NCBI GenBank assembly: GCA_001816655.1
Contig: MHCP01000015.1
Location: 98,842-162,841 of the forward strand
Length of the DNA stretch: 64,000 nt
Reading direction: 5' to 3'
From: Candidatus Woykebacteria bacterium RBG_13_40_15
Lineage (GTDB): Bacteria; Patescibacteria; Microgenomatia; Woykebacterales; RBG-16-39-9b
Position numbers and translations under genes: made by a program. Within the stretch, counting starts at the first letter, position 1. Each line of letters opens with the position of its first letter. Of the stretch, positions 57,115-64,000 are shown piece by piece. The notes under the pieces were generated by a model that ran no database searches, was not told where the DNA came from, and saw only the letters and a program-made list of their open reading frames with translations.

Positions 57115-57702
57115 CTAGTCTCGCCAGATGATGAACCCGTTTCCCCTAAAAGGGAAATTGTAGCCCTTACCGTTTTCTGCAACCCAGATATCCACCTTGT
57201 TTCCAGTTACAGCTCCTCCGGTGTCTTCGCAGGTGTAGACTTGATCCGAGTTGTCACCAACGATGGTGAACTCTCGCCCCAACCATTCAATAGGGCAAGC
57301 AGCCACACCAGGGCGAACAGGGGTGCCGGACTTAGTGTTACCACAATAACCGCCACCATCATCACCTAGCACTTCTACTGTCTTACGGCAGTAGTAGAAG
57401 GCGATCCAGACTTCGGTGCCTAGATTTGCCTTGGAGGTTGGGGGGTTTGGTTGTGGTTGTTCCTCAGCCACAGGGGGTGAACTTGCGGCCCGCATCTCTG
57501 GTTGCGGTATACCCGGGGTTGGTGTTGGTGTTACCATCGTGGGGGTTGGAGTGACTAGAGACGTTTCTTGAGAGAGCTTGACTTGGGTCTGTTCTCGAGG
57601 GTTTTGCCCAGCAGATCTTTGATTGTGTTGGTGCATGTTGGTACGAATCCCAGGTATCAGTGCCACTAGTAGAACTAGGATTAGCACCAGCCAGACGCGC
57701 AA
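57115..57702 (-). CDS. Secreted 3D-domain protein (MltA/RlpA-like fold)
   Basis: The 195-residue protein starts at TTG 57702, supported by AAGGAG nine bases upstream. A hydrophobic N-terminus (about 2-18, VWLVLILVLLVALIPGI) is a signal peptide or anchor; a long threonine/proline-rich linker (about 40-92) reaches a C-terminal domain with two cysteine pairs and DTGGAVTGNKVDIWV, the Asp-rich signature of 3D domains found in lytic transglycosylase-like and YuiC/Rpf-type proteins. The likely role is peptidoglycan remodelling outside the membrane. GC-rich composition and a strong ribosome site match the cassettes at 1.3-7.8 kb. Confidence 0.77.
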   Translation of the reverse strand: MRVWLVLILVLLVALIPGIRTNMHQHNQRSAGQNPREQTQVKLSQETSLVTPTPTMVTPTPTPGIPQPEMRAASSPPVAEEQPQPNPPTSKANLGTEVWIAFYYCRKTVEVLGDDGGGYCGNTKSGTPVRPGVAACPIEWLGREFTIVGDNSDQVYTCEDTGGAVTGNKVDIWVAENGKGYNFPFRGNGFIIWRD

Positions 57703-57791
57703 TCTCCCTTTCTCCTTGAGCAGCCTTTCCCGTCACACCGGAACCAACCTGAGGATAACAGTTTAAAGTGAGATTGTAAACAGGCAAGTGA

Positions 57792-57992
57792 CTAATACAT
57801 TTTTCCGCGGAAGATGGCTTGGTAGAATAAAAGAAGACTAATTGCTCCGGGTAAAATTGCAAACTTTTTTGCTAAATCCCAAGGCAATTGGACTAAGAGG
57901 AAAGCGGCCACAAGCAATATTATTGCCCAAGCAATTATTGGCATTCTCGTTAATTTCCAAATAATATCTTTCCAACGGTTTTGCGTTTCCAT
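57792..57992 (-). CDS. Small two-pass membrane protein, 66 aa
   Basis: A short product with two predicted membrane helices (about 17-36, MPIIAWAIILLVAAFLLVQL, and 44-59, FAILPGAISLLLFYQA) and a basic end. ATG 57992. No family recognised. AT-rich. It lies between the 3D-domain gene and tRNA-Pro, and may be cotranscribed with the former; a TATAAT on the minus strand precedes it. Confidence 0.55.
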   Translation of the reverse strand: METQNRWKDIIWKLTRMPIIAWAIILLVAAFLLVQLPWDLAKKFAILPGAISLLLFYQAIFRGKMY

Positions 57993-58028
57993 ACTTTCCT
58001 AAATCAATTATAATACAGATTGCGCTAA

Positions 58029-58103
58029 CGGGGTGTAGCTCAGTGGTAGAGCACAGGGCTGGGGGTCCTGGTGCCGGAGGTTCGATTCCTCTCACCCCGA
58101 CCA
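58029..58103 (+). tRNA. tRNA-Pro (GGG anticodon), CCA encoded
   Basis: Acceptor CGGGGTG (58029-58035) with CACCCCG (58093-58099); D arm GCTC/GAGC; anticodon arm CAGGG-CTGGGGG-TCCTG gives GGG; T loop TTCGATT with stem GGAGG/CCTCT. Discriminator A, then encoded CCA at 58101-58103. Confidence 0.93.
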
Positions 58104-58139
58104 ATTCTCGACAAATAATTTTGGTAGTATAATCTAAGT

Positions 58140-58547
58140 ATGTATATCGCATATGCTATTCTTGCTGCTTTTACAGCTGGTTTGGTCGCAATATTTGGAA
58201 AAATTGGTCTTGAAAAAGTTGACACCACTTTGGCCACAACCATCCGCGCAATAATAATGGCCGCTATTTTGCTTCTGACAAGTCTCGCACTCCGAAAGTG
58301 GAATCTCTCGCAAATAGATAGTAGAGCATTCCTTTACATTTTTCTGGCCGGTCTTGCTGGAGCAGTCTCTTGGCTCTTCTACTTTTTGGCTTTGAAAAGC
58401 GGCCCAGCTACAGCGGTTGCTGCACTTGATCGATTGAGTGTTGTTTTTGTGCTTGTTTTGGCGGCTATATTTTTGAATGAAAGTCTGACAGTTAAAACTG
58501 TAATTGGTGGGGTCTTAGTAGTAGTAGGCGCACTTCTTTTTATCTAA
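58140..58547 (+). CDS. EamA/DMT-family small membrane protein
   Basis: A 135-residue protein with four membrane helices and the EamA pattern: AILAAFTAGLVAIFGKIGLEKVD at the start, WLFYFLALKSGPATAVAALDRLSVVFVLVLAAIFLNE, then VIGGVLVVVGALLF. It is a half-size EamA repeat and would need to dimerise to transport. The substrate is unknown. The ATG is seven bases from a TATAAT (58128-58133), so it is nearly leaderless. Its end converges on the cyclophilin gene, overlapping by four bases. Confidence 0.82.
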   Translation: MYIAYAILAAFTAGLVAIFGKIGLEKVDTTLATTIRAIIMAAILLLTSLALRKWNLSQIDSRAFLYIFLAGLAGAVSWLFYFLALKSGPATAVAALDRLSVVFVLVLAAIFLNESLTVKTVIGGVLVVVGALLFI

Positions 58548-59149
58548 TTTACTCCAACCTTCTCCATCACATCCCCTATCTTTATTTTGTCAACCACATC
58601 TATGCCAGAGATTACTTTTCCAAAGATCGTATATTTTTTCGGTAAGTCATTGGTTGCCAGCATTATGAAAAATTGACTGCCGTTTGTATTTGGGCCGGAA
58701 TTTGCCATGGCTACTATTCCTCGATCGTAATTACGTGTAACCGTTTCATCTTCGAATTCATACCCTGGGCTACCGGTTCCGTCTCCATTTGGATCCCCGC
58801 CTTGGATAACAAAACCCTCCTCTCGGCGATGGAATGTTAACCTATCATAAAATCCTTGTTTTGAAAGAAATATGAAATTACTAACTGCTTTTGGAGCTTC
58901 CTCACCAAATAGCTCGATTTGTATATCTCCTTTAGCAGTTTTAATTAATGCTACTTTATTTTTCAATTCTTCAGCGGAAAAAACACCGGGAAATTTATCG
59001 AATTTTTTACTTTTCTCCCCCAAAGCATTTGTTGTAGATTGATTAGGCACGATAGAACCCTCCTTTTTTGTTTTGTTATTAATAGAAAAAGCTACTAAGA
59101 TAATTATAATCAAAGCAGCTACTCCGACAAAAATACTAGTTGATTTCAT
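58544..59149 (-). CDS. Membrane-anchored cyclophilin-type peptidyl-prolyl isomerase
   Basis: A 201-residue protein: an N-terminal membrane helix (about 5-22), a linker, then the cyclophilin domain with FIFLSKQGFYDRLTFHRREE, GFVIQGGDPNGDGTGSPGYEFEDE and MANSGPNTNGSQFFIMLA. The active-site Arg (FHR), Gln and Phe are present. It catalyses prolyl cis-trans isomerisation of proteins outside the membrane. Final residues form a short strand; no domain is missing. Confidence 0.93.
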   Translation of the reverse strand: MKSTSIFVGVAALIIIILVAFSINNKTKKEGSIVPNQSTTNALGEKSKKFDKFPGVFSAEELKNKVALIKTAKGDIQIELFGEEAPKAVSNFIFLSKQGFYDRLTFHRREEGFVIQGGDPNGDGTGSPGYEFEDETVTRNYDRGIVAMANSGPNTNGSQFFIMLATNDLPKKYTIFGKVISGIDVVDKIKIGDVMEKVGVN

Positions 59150-59201
59150 AGAAAAATTATTCTAACACATTTTTCAAAATCAGAACAATCGTAAGGTTAC
59201 C

Positions 59202-59250
59202 TGTCCGTCGGCAGGCGGACATCTCGCCACCCCTTCTATGGTGAGATATA
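59202..59250. repeat. Intergenic palindromes upstream of the kinase gene
   Basis: TGTCCG (59202-59207) with CGGACA (59216-59221), loop TCGGCAGG, then ATCTC...ACC (59221-59231) with GGTGAGAT (59240-59247). They lie between divergently arranged genes and look like dispersed intergenic repeats. Confidence 0.55.
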
Positions 59251-59257
59251 GTCCGCT

Positions 59258-59287
59258 TTGCGTACTGTTTCTCTAGGGATATATAAT
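59258..59287 (+). promoter_or_regulatory. Promoter of the kinase-like gene
   Basis: TTGCGT (59258-59263), 18 bases, TATAAT (59282-59287), with ATG only seven bases downstream. Confidence 0.65.
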
Positions 59288-59294
59288 TAGTTTA

Positions 59295-60536
59295 ATGAGT
59301 GAGACTTCTGAAATTCCCCAAAGCCCGCCCGAAGGTGGAATAGCTACAGAAAAACCTGTTCCTACAGCCGCAGAACAGAAAAAGCAAGAACCAGAAGAAA
59401 AAGACCCATTTAAATTGGAAATAGAGGGAGCTGGGGATGAGATTCGCGAGTTACTGAAAAGAGAAAACTTTATAGCACATGATAATGACGATTTAATTAG
59501 ACAACTAGAAGACCCAAATCGTCGGTTTGCAACCTTAGTTGGGTTTAGGAGAGAAGAAGGAAGAGAGCTTCCGGTTAAAAGATTTTTCAAAGGCCCCCTG
59601 CCGCAACAAGATCCAGAAAGAGACGAAAAAACAAGGCTTGCTTTCCAACGCCAAACCCTCGCACATTATTATTTGGATATGCATACAGAAGTCCCGCTTG
59701 CAGAAATATTTGAATTTAACGCCGATCCTTCAAAGGGACCGATGTATGCTGTTATGGCGACTTACGAGGAAGGATCTGGTATTGGGTTTTTAAGAGGTTA
59801 CGAGGACATTGGTAAGCTAACACCAAAGCACGCTAGACTTGCAGTCCGGGCAATAAGAGGTTTAGCCCATCAAGAAAATGGAATTACGCCTGAGTTAGCA
59901 GAGGTTTTAGATAAAAGACCCGCCTACCAAGACTTCGAAGGTTTTGAAGGAAATATGACTGCTATTTTGGATAAGCCGGTAATTGGAGCAGGCAAGCCTC
60001 ACTCCGAGGATAAAAGACCTTTGCATAAGATTTTGGAAGAAAGAACTAGAATAGGCGGTTTTAGGGAAAAGGCTTTAAGTCTGGTCGCCTGCTTGAAAAC
60101 AACTATTGAAGAAGGACAAAAAGGTATTCATTTGGTTCACGGTGATTTGGCACCAAACAATCTTTTTCTTGGAGACGGAATAAAGGCCGAAGAACTAATG
60201 TTCTTAGATTTCGAGTGGGCGGGTATAAGTGGTAATCAAATACTTGCCGAGGCTTATGATTTTGGAAATTTGCGGGCACGGTCATGGACAAACGAAGAAT
60301 TTAGAGATTCTTTGGATAAAGAAATGATTGAAAGTTACGCGTCAGAAGGCCGTGAAGATATTGGTAGGGCAATTGTTACCCTTGGAATTTTAAGATCGCA
60401 TATGAATCTCGCTGGTTTTTTTGAAAATTACCCACCCGAAAAATCTGAACAACAAATACAAATTGAACGTCGCGAAGCAACAGAAAAAGATATTGCTAAA
60501 GCATGGGAAGTTTTAGGACTTAATCCTAAAGCTTAA
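59295..60536 (+). CDS. APH-like phosphotransferase (protein-kinase fold)
   Basis: The 413-residue protein has the catalytic loop VHGDLAPNNLFL with Asp284 and the metal-binding DFEW at 305-308, the signature of the aminoglycoside phosphotransferase/choline kinase/HSK2 group. The first 40 residues are disordered and proline/glutamate-rich. The P-loop-like strand region near the N-terminus is hard to place. Substrate unknown: small molecules such as sugars, choline or antibiotics are all possible. Confidence 0.78.
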   Translation: MSETSEIPQSPPEGGIATEKPVPTAAEQKKQEPEEKDPFKLEIEGAGDEIRELLKRENFIAHDNDDLIRQLEDPNRRFATLVGFRREEGRELPVKRFFKGPLPQQDPERDEKTRLAFQRQTLAHYYLDMHTEVPLAEIFEFNADPSKGPMYAVMATYEEGSGIGFLRGYEDIGKLTPKHARLAVRAIRGLAHQENGITPELAEVLDKRPAYQDFEGFEGNMTAILDKPVIGAGKPHSEDKRPLHKILEERTRIGGFREKALSLVACLKTTIEEGQKGIHLVHGDLAPNNLFLGDGIKAEELMFLDFEWAGISGNQILAEAYDFGNLRARSWTNEEFRDSLDKEMIESYASEGREDIGRAIVTLGILRSHMNLAGFFENYPPEKSEQQIQIERREATEKDIAKAWEVLGLNPKA

Positions 60537-60578
60537 ACTTGTTTACAAGTATTAAAAGTTTGGTTTATACTTAAATTA

Positions 60579-61499
60579 ATGGATTTTTCTGCCCTGATAA
60601 AAAAATCATTCGATATTGCCTGGCACAATAGAGTGCTTTGGCTTTTTGGCTTTTTATCCGGTGGCGTAACAGGCATTGGTTCCTTAAATCCGAATAGTTT
60701 CAATATCGGGCTACCAAGCTCTGAAAAATCAACGGAGCACACAAGTAATGTACTTGGAGCTATGGACCCTTCAGCAATTTCCTCGCAGACCTGGTTAATA
60801 ATACTTTTAGTAGCGGCTTTGGTTATATTGGTTCTTGTATTAATTGCGATTTTTGTCAGTAATTGGGCTGCTGGGGCATTGGTTTTTTCAATTCTTGAGC
60901 GGGACAAACAAAGACCCTCATTTAGTGTGGGGGCGCGTGCCGGATTTAAGTATTGGTGGAAGTTTTGGCTGCTTACACTTACTTTAGGACTTTTAATTTT
61001 AGCCTTTATGTTAATGCTAGCTTTACCGGCCATCCTACTTTTTATTAGTAGGCTGCAGGTGTTGGCGATAATTTATATAGTTTTAGCGGTTATTATATTT
61101 GTGCTGGCAATTTTTGTGATTTCCACAATTGGATCACTAATCATTACTATTTCTCAAAGAATTATTATTCAAAAAGAAGTTGGGGTGTTGGAATCAATTA
61201 GACTTTCCGGAGGTTTAATAAAGAAGTATCTCGGTGAATCTCTGCTAGCTTATCTTGTTGCAATTGGCTTGAATTTCGCCGCTGTTTTTGCTGCGATGGT
61301 TATTTTTATACCAATTGCTGTGGTATTGATCCTTATGTTTGTGATTGGCATAGCGTTCCATTTATTTATTTGGCTGGGCCTGATATTAATGATTCCCGCT
61401 CTTTTATTTCTGTTTGCTATTAGCGGTTTTTGGCAAGCCTTTAATGCAAGTTACTGGACACTTGTGTACGAACATTTAGCTTCAAAGGAAGGGTGGTGA
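60579..61499 (+). CDS. Multi-pass membrane protein, 306 aa
   Basis: An integral membrane protein with about six long hydrophobic segments. The N-terminus FSALIKKSFDIAWHNRVLWLFGFLSGG and the middle GLLILAFMLMLALPAILLF and RIIIQKEVGVLESIRLSGGLIKKYLGESLLAYLV fit the loosely defined family of membrane domains found with glycerophosphodiesterases (DUF7544-like), but I cannot confirm it. It is followed five bases on by another membrane protein gene. Confidence 0.7.
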   Translation: MDFSALIKKSFDIAWHNRVLWLFGFLSGGVTGIGSLNPNSFNIGLPSSEKSTEHTSNVLGAMDPSAISSQTWLIILLVAALVILVLVLIAIFVSNWAAGALVFSILERDKQRPSFSVGARAGFKYWWKFWLLTLTLGLLILAFMLMLALPAILLFISRLQVLAIIYIVLAVIIFVLAIFVISTIGSLIITISQRIIIQKEVGVLESIRLSGGLIKKYLGESLLAYLVAIGLNFAAVFAAMVIFIPIAVVLILMFVIGIAFHLFIWLGLILMIPALLFLFAISGFWQAFNASYWTLVYEHLASKEGW

Positions 61500-61504
61500 T
61501 AGTT

Positions 61505-61945
61505 ATGGCAGAGACGACGGACCCAGCTGCCGTTAAACCCGAGCCAGTTTCAAGCGCGCCAAGTAGTACATCATCAAACACATCTGGTCAGGGAAGTGCT
61601 GCGGTGGTTCCTGAAGCAGTAAAAGGCTGGTCGTGGGGTGGTTTTTGGTTGTCATGGATTTGGGGAATTGGTAACAATGTTTGGATTGCCTTGCTAGCGT
61701 TTTTACCTTTTGTCGGTTGGGTTATGCCCTTTGTTTTGGGAGCAAAAGGCAGGGAGTGGGCTTGGCAAAACAAACATTGGGATAGTGTAGAAGCCTTTAA
61801 CCAGACCCAGAAAACCTGGGGAATGGTAGGCCTAATTCTAGCGATTATCGGAATAATCTTAATGGTTCTATGGTTTATAGTTATCGGGGGTGTGATAATC
61901 GCTGCAATCATGAGTGGTGCTAGTAGCACTACCACAACCTATTAA
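61505..61945 (+). CDS. Small membrane protein with proline/serine-rich N-terminus
   Basis: About 146 residues from ATG 61505 (a nearby in-frame start at 61493 overlaps the previous stop). A disordered first ~40 residues precede WSWGGFWLSWIWGIGNNVWIAL and a GREWAWQNKHWDSVEAFNQTQKTW loop, then a helix GLILAIIGIILMVLWFIVIGGV. The WGGFWLSWIWGI pattern followed by AWQNKxW resembles the DUF2628-type family; role unknown. Confidence 0.68.
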   Translation: MAETTDPAAVKPEPVSSAPSSTSSNTSGQGSAAVVPEAVKGWSWGGFWLSWIWGIGNNVWIALLAFLPFVGWVMPFVLGAKGREWAWQNKHWDSVEAFNQTQKTWGMVGLILAIIGIILMVLWFIVIGGVIIAAIMSGASSTTTTY

Positions 61946-62022
61946 ATACAGCCAAATAAAAACTACCCACAATTTAAAAAGCTGTTTGCAAAGGTTGGTC
62001 TAACCCATCAATTAATACATGC

Positions 62023-62051
62023 TTGTTTTTCTCCTATAGTTGTGATAATTT
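62023..62051 (+). promoter_or_regulatory. recA promoter
   Basis: TTGTTT (62023-62028), 17 bases, TAATTT (62046-62051), followed by AAAGGGAGG before the ATG at 62087. I see no palindromic LexA-type box here. Confidence 0.6.
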
Positions 62052-62086
62052 AGTGCTGCTTTTAATATTATTTAAAGGGAGGAAAA

Positions 62087-63133
62087 ATGACCGAAGATGG
62101 TAAACTAGGTGCTCTTCGTTCTGCAATGGAAGAAATCGAAAAACAGTTTGGTAAGGGAAGTATTATGAAGTTGGGTGATTCTGGGGAGAGAATGTCTGTT
62201 GAAGTGATTCCCACCGGTTCCCTAGGACTAGATCTGGCTTTAGGGGTTGGTGGTTTACCAAAAGGAAGAATTGTTGAAATTTTTGGTCCAGAAGGTGGCG
62301 GAAAAACAACACTTGCCCTTCATGTGATTGCTGAAGCACAGAAGAAAGGCGGGACTGCGGCTTTTGTTGATGCCGAACACGCACTTGATCCAACTAGAGC
62401 TGAGACAATCGGCGTAAATATCAAAGACCTTTTAGTTTCCCAACCAGATACCGGTGAACAAGCATTGGAAATTGTTGAAACCCTAGTAAGAAGTGGGGCA
62501 GTCGATATTGTTGTTGTTGATTCAGTTGCAGCCCTTGTTCCAAGGGCAGAGGTAGAGGGCGAGATGGGGGACGCGTTTGTTGGAATTCAAGCCCGGCTTA
62601 TGAGTCAGGCGATGAGGAAACTTGCCGCCGCTATTTCCAAATCAAAAACCCTTGTAATTTTTATTAATCAGCTTCGAGAAAAAATCGGAATAATGTTTGG
62701 TAATCCCGAAACAACTCCGGGTGGTAGAGCTCTGAAATTTTACTCCTCAGTCCGAATTGATGTTAGAAGGATCGAAAGTGTAACCGATGGTGGAGAAGTC
62801 TTGGGAAATAGAGTCCGAGCCAAAGTTGTAAAGAATAAAGTTGCGCCACCATTCCGCCAGGCAGAATTTGATATTATGTTTGATCGCGGGATATCCAAAG
62901 AAGGCTCAATTTTAGATGCAGCAGTTGATGCTGAAGTAGTCAAGAAAAGCGGGGGATGGTTTGCCTATAATGGCCAAAACATTGCGCAAGGTAGAGAAGC
63001 GGCGAAAATGTATTTGCAAGAAAACCCAAAAATTTCCTCTGAAATAGAAAAGAAGGTAAAGGAAGCTCCCGCCAAAGTCCCTTCTCCAAAACCAGCGGTT
63101 AAAGAGGAAAAAGAGTCAGAAGAAACTAATTAG
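62087..63133 (+). CDS. recA: Recombinase RecA
   Basis: The 348-residue recombinase for homologous recombination and SOS induction. Walker A reads GPEGGGKTT (about 66-74) where most RecA have GPESSGKTT; Walker B region IVVVDSVAALVPRAE; loop 1 and 2 (GEMGDAFVGIQARLMSQAMR, INQLREKIGIMFGNPETTPG) are intact. The C-terminal tail is acidic and lysine-rich. The gene is full length and has a ribosome site GGGAGG. Confidence 0.97.
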   Translation: MTEDGKLGALRSAMEEIEKQFGKGSIMKLGDSGERMSVEVIPTGSLGLDLALGVGGLPKGRIVEIFGPEGGGKTTLALHVIAEAQKKGGTAAFVDAEHALDPTRAETIGVNIKDLLVSQPDTGEQALEIVETLVRSGAVDIVVVDSVAALVPRAEVEGEMGDAFVGIQARLMSQAMRKLAAAISKSKTLVIFINQLREKIGIMFGNPETTPGGRALKFYSSVRIDVRRIESVTDGGEVLGNRVRAKVVKNKVAPPFRQAEFDIMFDRGISKEGSILDAAVDAEVVKKSGGWFAYNGQNIAQGREAAKMYLQENPKISSEIEKKVKEAPAKVPSPKPAVKEEKESEETN

Positions 63134-63148
63134 ACAACATAAGGATTC

Positions 63149-63892
63149 CTAAAGTTTATACTGCTTAACAAAGTCACCAATAATGCTATTTACTTCTTCA
63201 ATGACCGCTGGATGGTAACGGTAGTCATGGTCAGTATCCAATTCACGGATCATCTTTGGTTCTGGTATATCTTCAAAAACTTCTTTCACTCTTTCAGGTG
63301 TAGTAAACTCATCACGAGTTCCATAGAGTACTAACTTGGGTTTTGTGCATTTTTCCAAAACATCAATCACATTGTATTGTTCCCCATCCTTAAAATAGTT
63401 AATTGGCAATGCAAACTCTTTTTGTTCTTTAGTCTTTGAATTGCCTGGTGGTAAGTCTCTATATGACATTTTAACTCCGCTTTTTATTGATTCAGGGTCA
63501 GGTGGTGTAGGCTCACCATAAGTAGCCATAATAGGAGCGAAACCTACCACATGGGAATTAGATGCACCTGCAAGTATGGAAGTGGTTCCTCCTCGGCTAT
63601 GCCCCAACAAAAGGGTCGGCTTATTACCAAAGTATTCAATCAGCTCATTGATAGCCTTAATGTAGTTTGTAGTTGTAAAAAGATTAATTCCTCCAGGACT
63701 ATCCCAAGTACCAGGTGGGTCAAATAACAAAGCAAAATATCCCAAAGAAGCAAGAAAATCTACATGGCTTCTTATGTGCGAATAGTCTTTAGTATCTAAT
63801 CGGCCAGGCAGAACGAGAGCAAGTTTTGTAGCATTCTCATCACCTTTTGCGTAAGTTGCTAATTTGAAACTTTTGGTTTGGATAAATCTCAC
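63149..63892 (-). CDS. Alpha/beta hydrolase
   Basis: The 247-residue protein starts at GTG 63892, close to an extended -10 TGATATAAT (minus strand). The nucleophile elbow is GHSRGG with Ser99; the preceding LVLPGRLDTKDY and LLFDPPGTWDSPGG supply the oxyanion region. Downstream LYGTRDEFTTPE gives the acid, and DHDYRYHP the histidine. It probably acts as a serine hydrolase (dienelactone-hydrolase/peptidase-type) in the cytoplasm; substrate unknown. Confidence 0.85.
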   Translation of the reverse strand: MRFIQTKSFKLATYAKGDENATKLALVLPGRLDTKDYSHIRSHVDFLASLGYFALLFDPPGTWDSPGGINLFTTTNYIKAINELIEYFGNKPTLLLGHSRGGTTSILAGASNSHVVGFAPIMATYGEPTPPDPESIKSGVKMSYRDLPPGNSKTKEQKEFALPINYFKDGEQYNVIDVLEKCTKPKLVLYGTRDEFTTPERVKEVFEDIPEPKMIRELDTDHDYRYHPAVIEEVNSIIGDFVKQYKL

Positions 63893-63971
63893 GTTAGGAA
63901 TTATATCAGATAATCAAACGAACTGGGATGGGAGAGGTTAAAGATTGAACGATTATTGGTAAAACTTGTTA

Positions 63972-64000
63972 TATAATATCGGTGTTGGAATCTTATGGCG
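63972..64000 (+). other. Possible promoter and start of the next gene
   Basis: TATAAT at 63972-63977 is followed 17 bases later by ATGGCG (63995-64000), which could be the start of a gene that continues beyond the window. Too little is visible to identify it. Confidence 0.35.

Noticed and set aside
57097..57369. Plus-strand open frame opposite the 3D-domain gene
   Set aside because: The minus-strand frame has signal peptide, linker and 3D signature; the plus-strand frame has none and no ribosome site.
61981..62086. LexA/SOS box before recA
   Set aside because: No CGAAC-N4-GTTCG or CTGT-N8-ACAG palindrome could be found around the promoter.
1..64000. Recoding of TGA (code 25 or 4)
   Set aside because: TGA ends several complete genes at the expected place, for example fabG, the HadA-like gene, rplX and the metallopeptidase; no in-frame TGA interrupts conserved genes.
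1..64000. CRISPR array, prophage, transposase or rRNA genes
   Set aside because: No regularly spaced repeats, no phage structural or integrase genes, no transposase motifs and no 16S/23S sequence were seen. The only mobile-like traces are palindromes and displaced gene ends.

Overview
The window looks like chromosomal DNA of a Candidate Phyla Radiation (Patescibacteria) bacterium, probably on the Microgenomates/Katanobacteria side; that finer placement is inference. Supporting signs are an AT-rich genome with very tight gene packing, short versions of IF2 (492 aa), AlaRS (651 aa, no C-Ala domain) and adenylate kinase (177 aa), no L30 gene between rpsE and rplO, RNase J as the main RNase, and charged low-complexity tails on several core proteins. 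TGA acts as an ordinary stop, so this is not a code-25 lineage.

Region 1 (1-9.2 kb) is an accessory patch. It follows the 3' end of dnaK and a DUF4145 protein. Visibly GC-rich genes (two unknown proteins at 1336-2120, a FabG/Had-like trio at 3172-4783, a secreted HExxH protein at 5858-6595, an unknown protein at 6786-7769) sit among AT-rich host genes (vapBC, a radical SAM protein, dnaJ). Each GC-rich unit has a sigma70-type promoter, a perfect AAGGAGG-class ribosome site and a GC-rich hairpin terminator. Three promoters share one nearly identical block, CTTGAAATTTCTATAAGTCA, whose spacer is conserved as well as its boxes. Truncated second copies of the radical SAM and dnaJ 5' ends lie upstream of the intact genes.

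Region 2 (9.2-10 kb) has no protein gene. It holds about 350 bp of GC-rich nested inverted repeats (candidate structured RNA), a tRNA-Asn on the minus strand, and the divergent nusA promoter with a hairpin attenuator.

Region 3 (10-35.5 kb) is the information and envelope core: nusA, infB, a degenerate DHH-like protein, rpsO, a strongly structured leader, pnp, a family-4-like uracil-DNA glycosylase, RNase J, ftsK, a RodZ-like protein, alaS, a PilM/FtsA-like protein with a large membrane partner, mltG, then rpoB-rpoC.

Region 4 (35.5-57 kb) is the str-S10-spc-alpha supercluster, from rpsL to rpsI, including secY, adk, map, infA, rpmJ and rpoA. It is preceded by a candidate small RNA carrying an anti-Shine-Dalgarno sequence. 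It is dotted with small hairpin repeats, and displaced second copies of the rpsG and rpsI 3' ends lie just after the intact genes.

Region 5 (57-64 kb) has a GC-rich secreted 3D-domain protein, tRNA-Pro, an EamA-type membrane protein, a membrane-anchored cyclophilin, an APH-like kinase, two membrane proteins, recA and an alpha/beta hydrolase.

The most distinctive signals are the modular GC-rich cassettes with a shared promoter, the four displaced gene termini, a family of hairpin repeats with compensatory stem changes, and a set of structured leaders in front of nusA, pnp, rpoB and rpsL.
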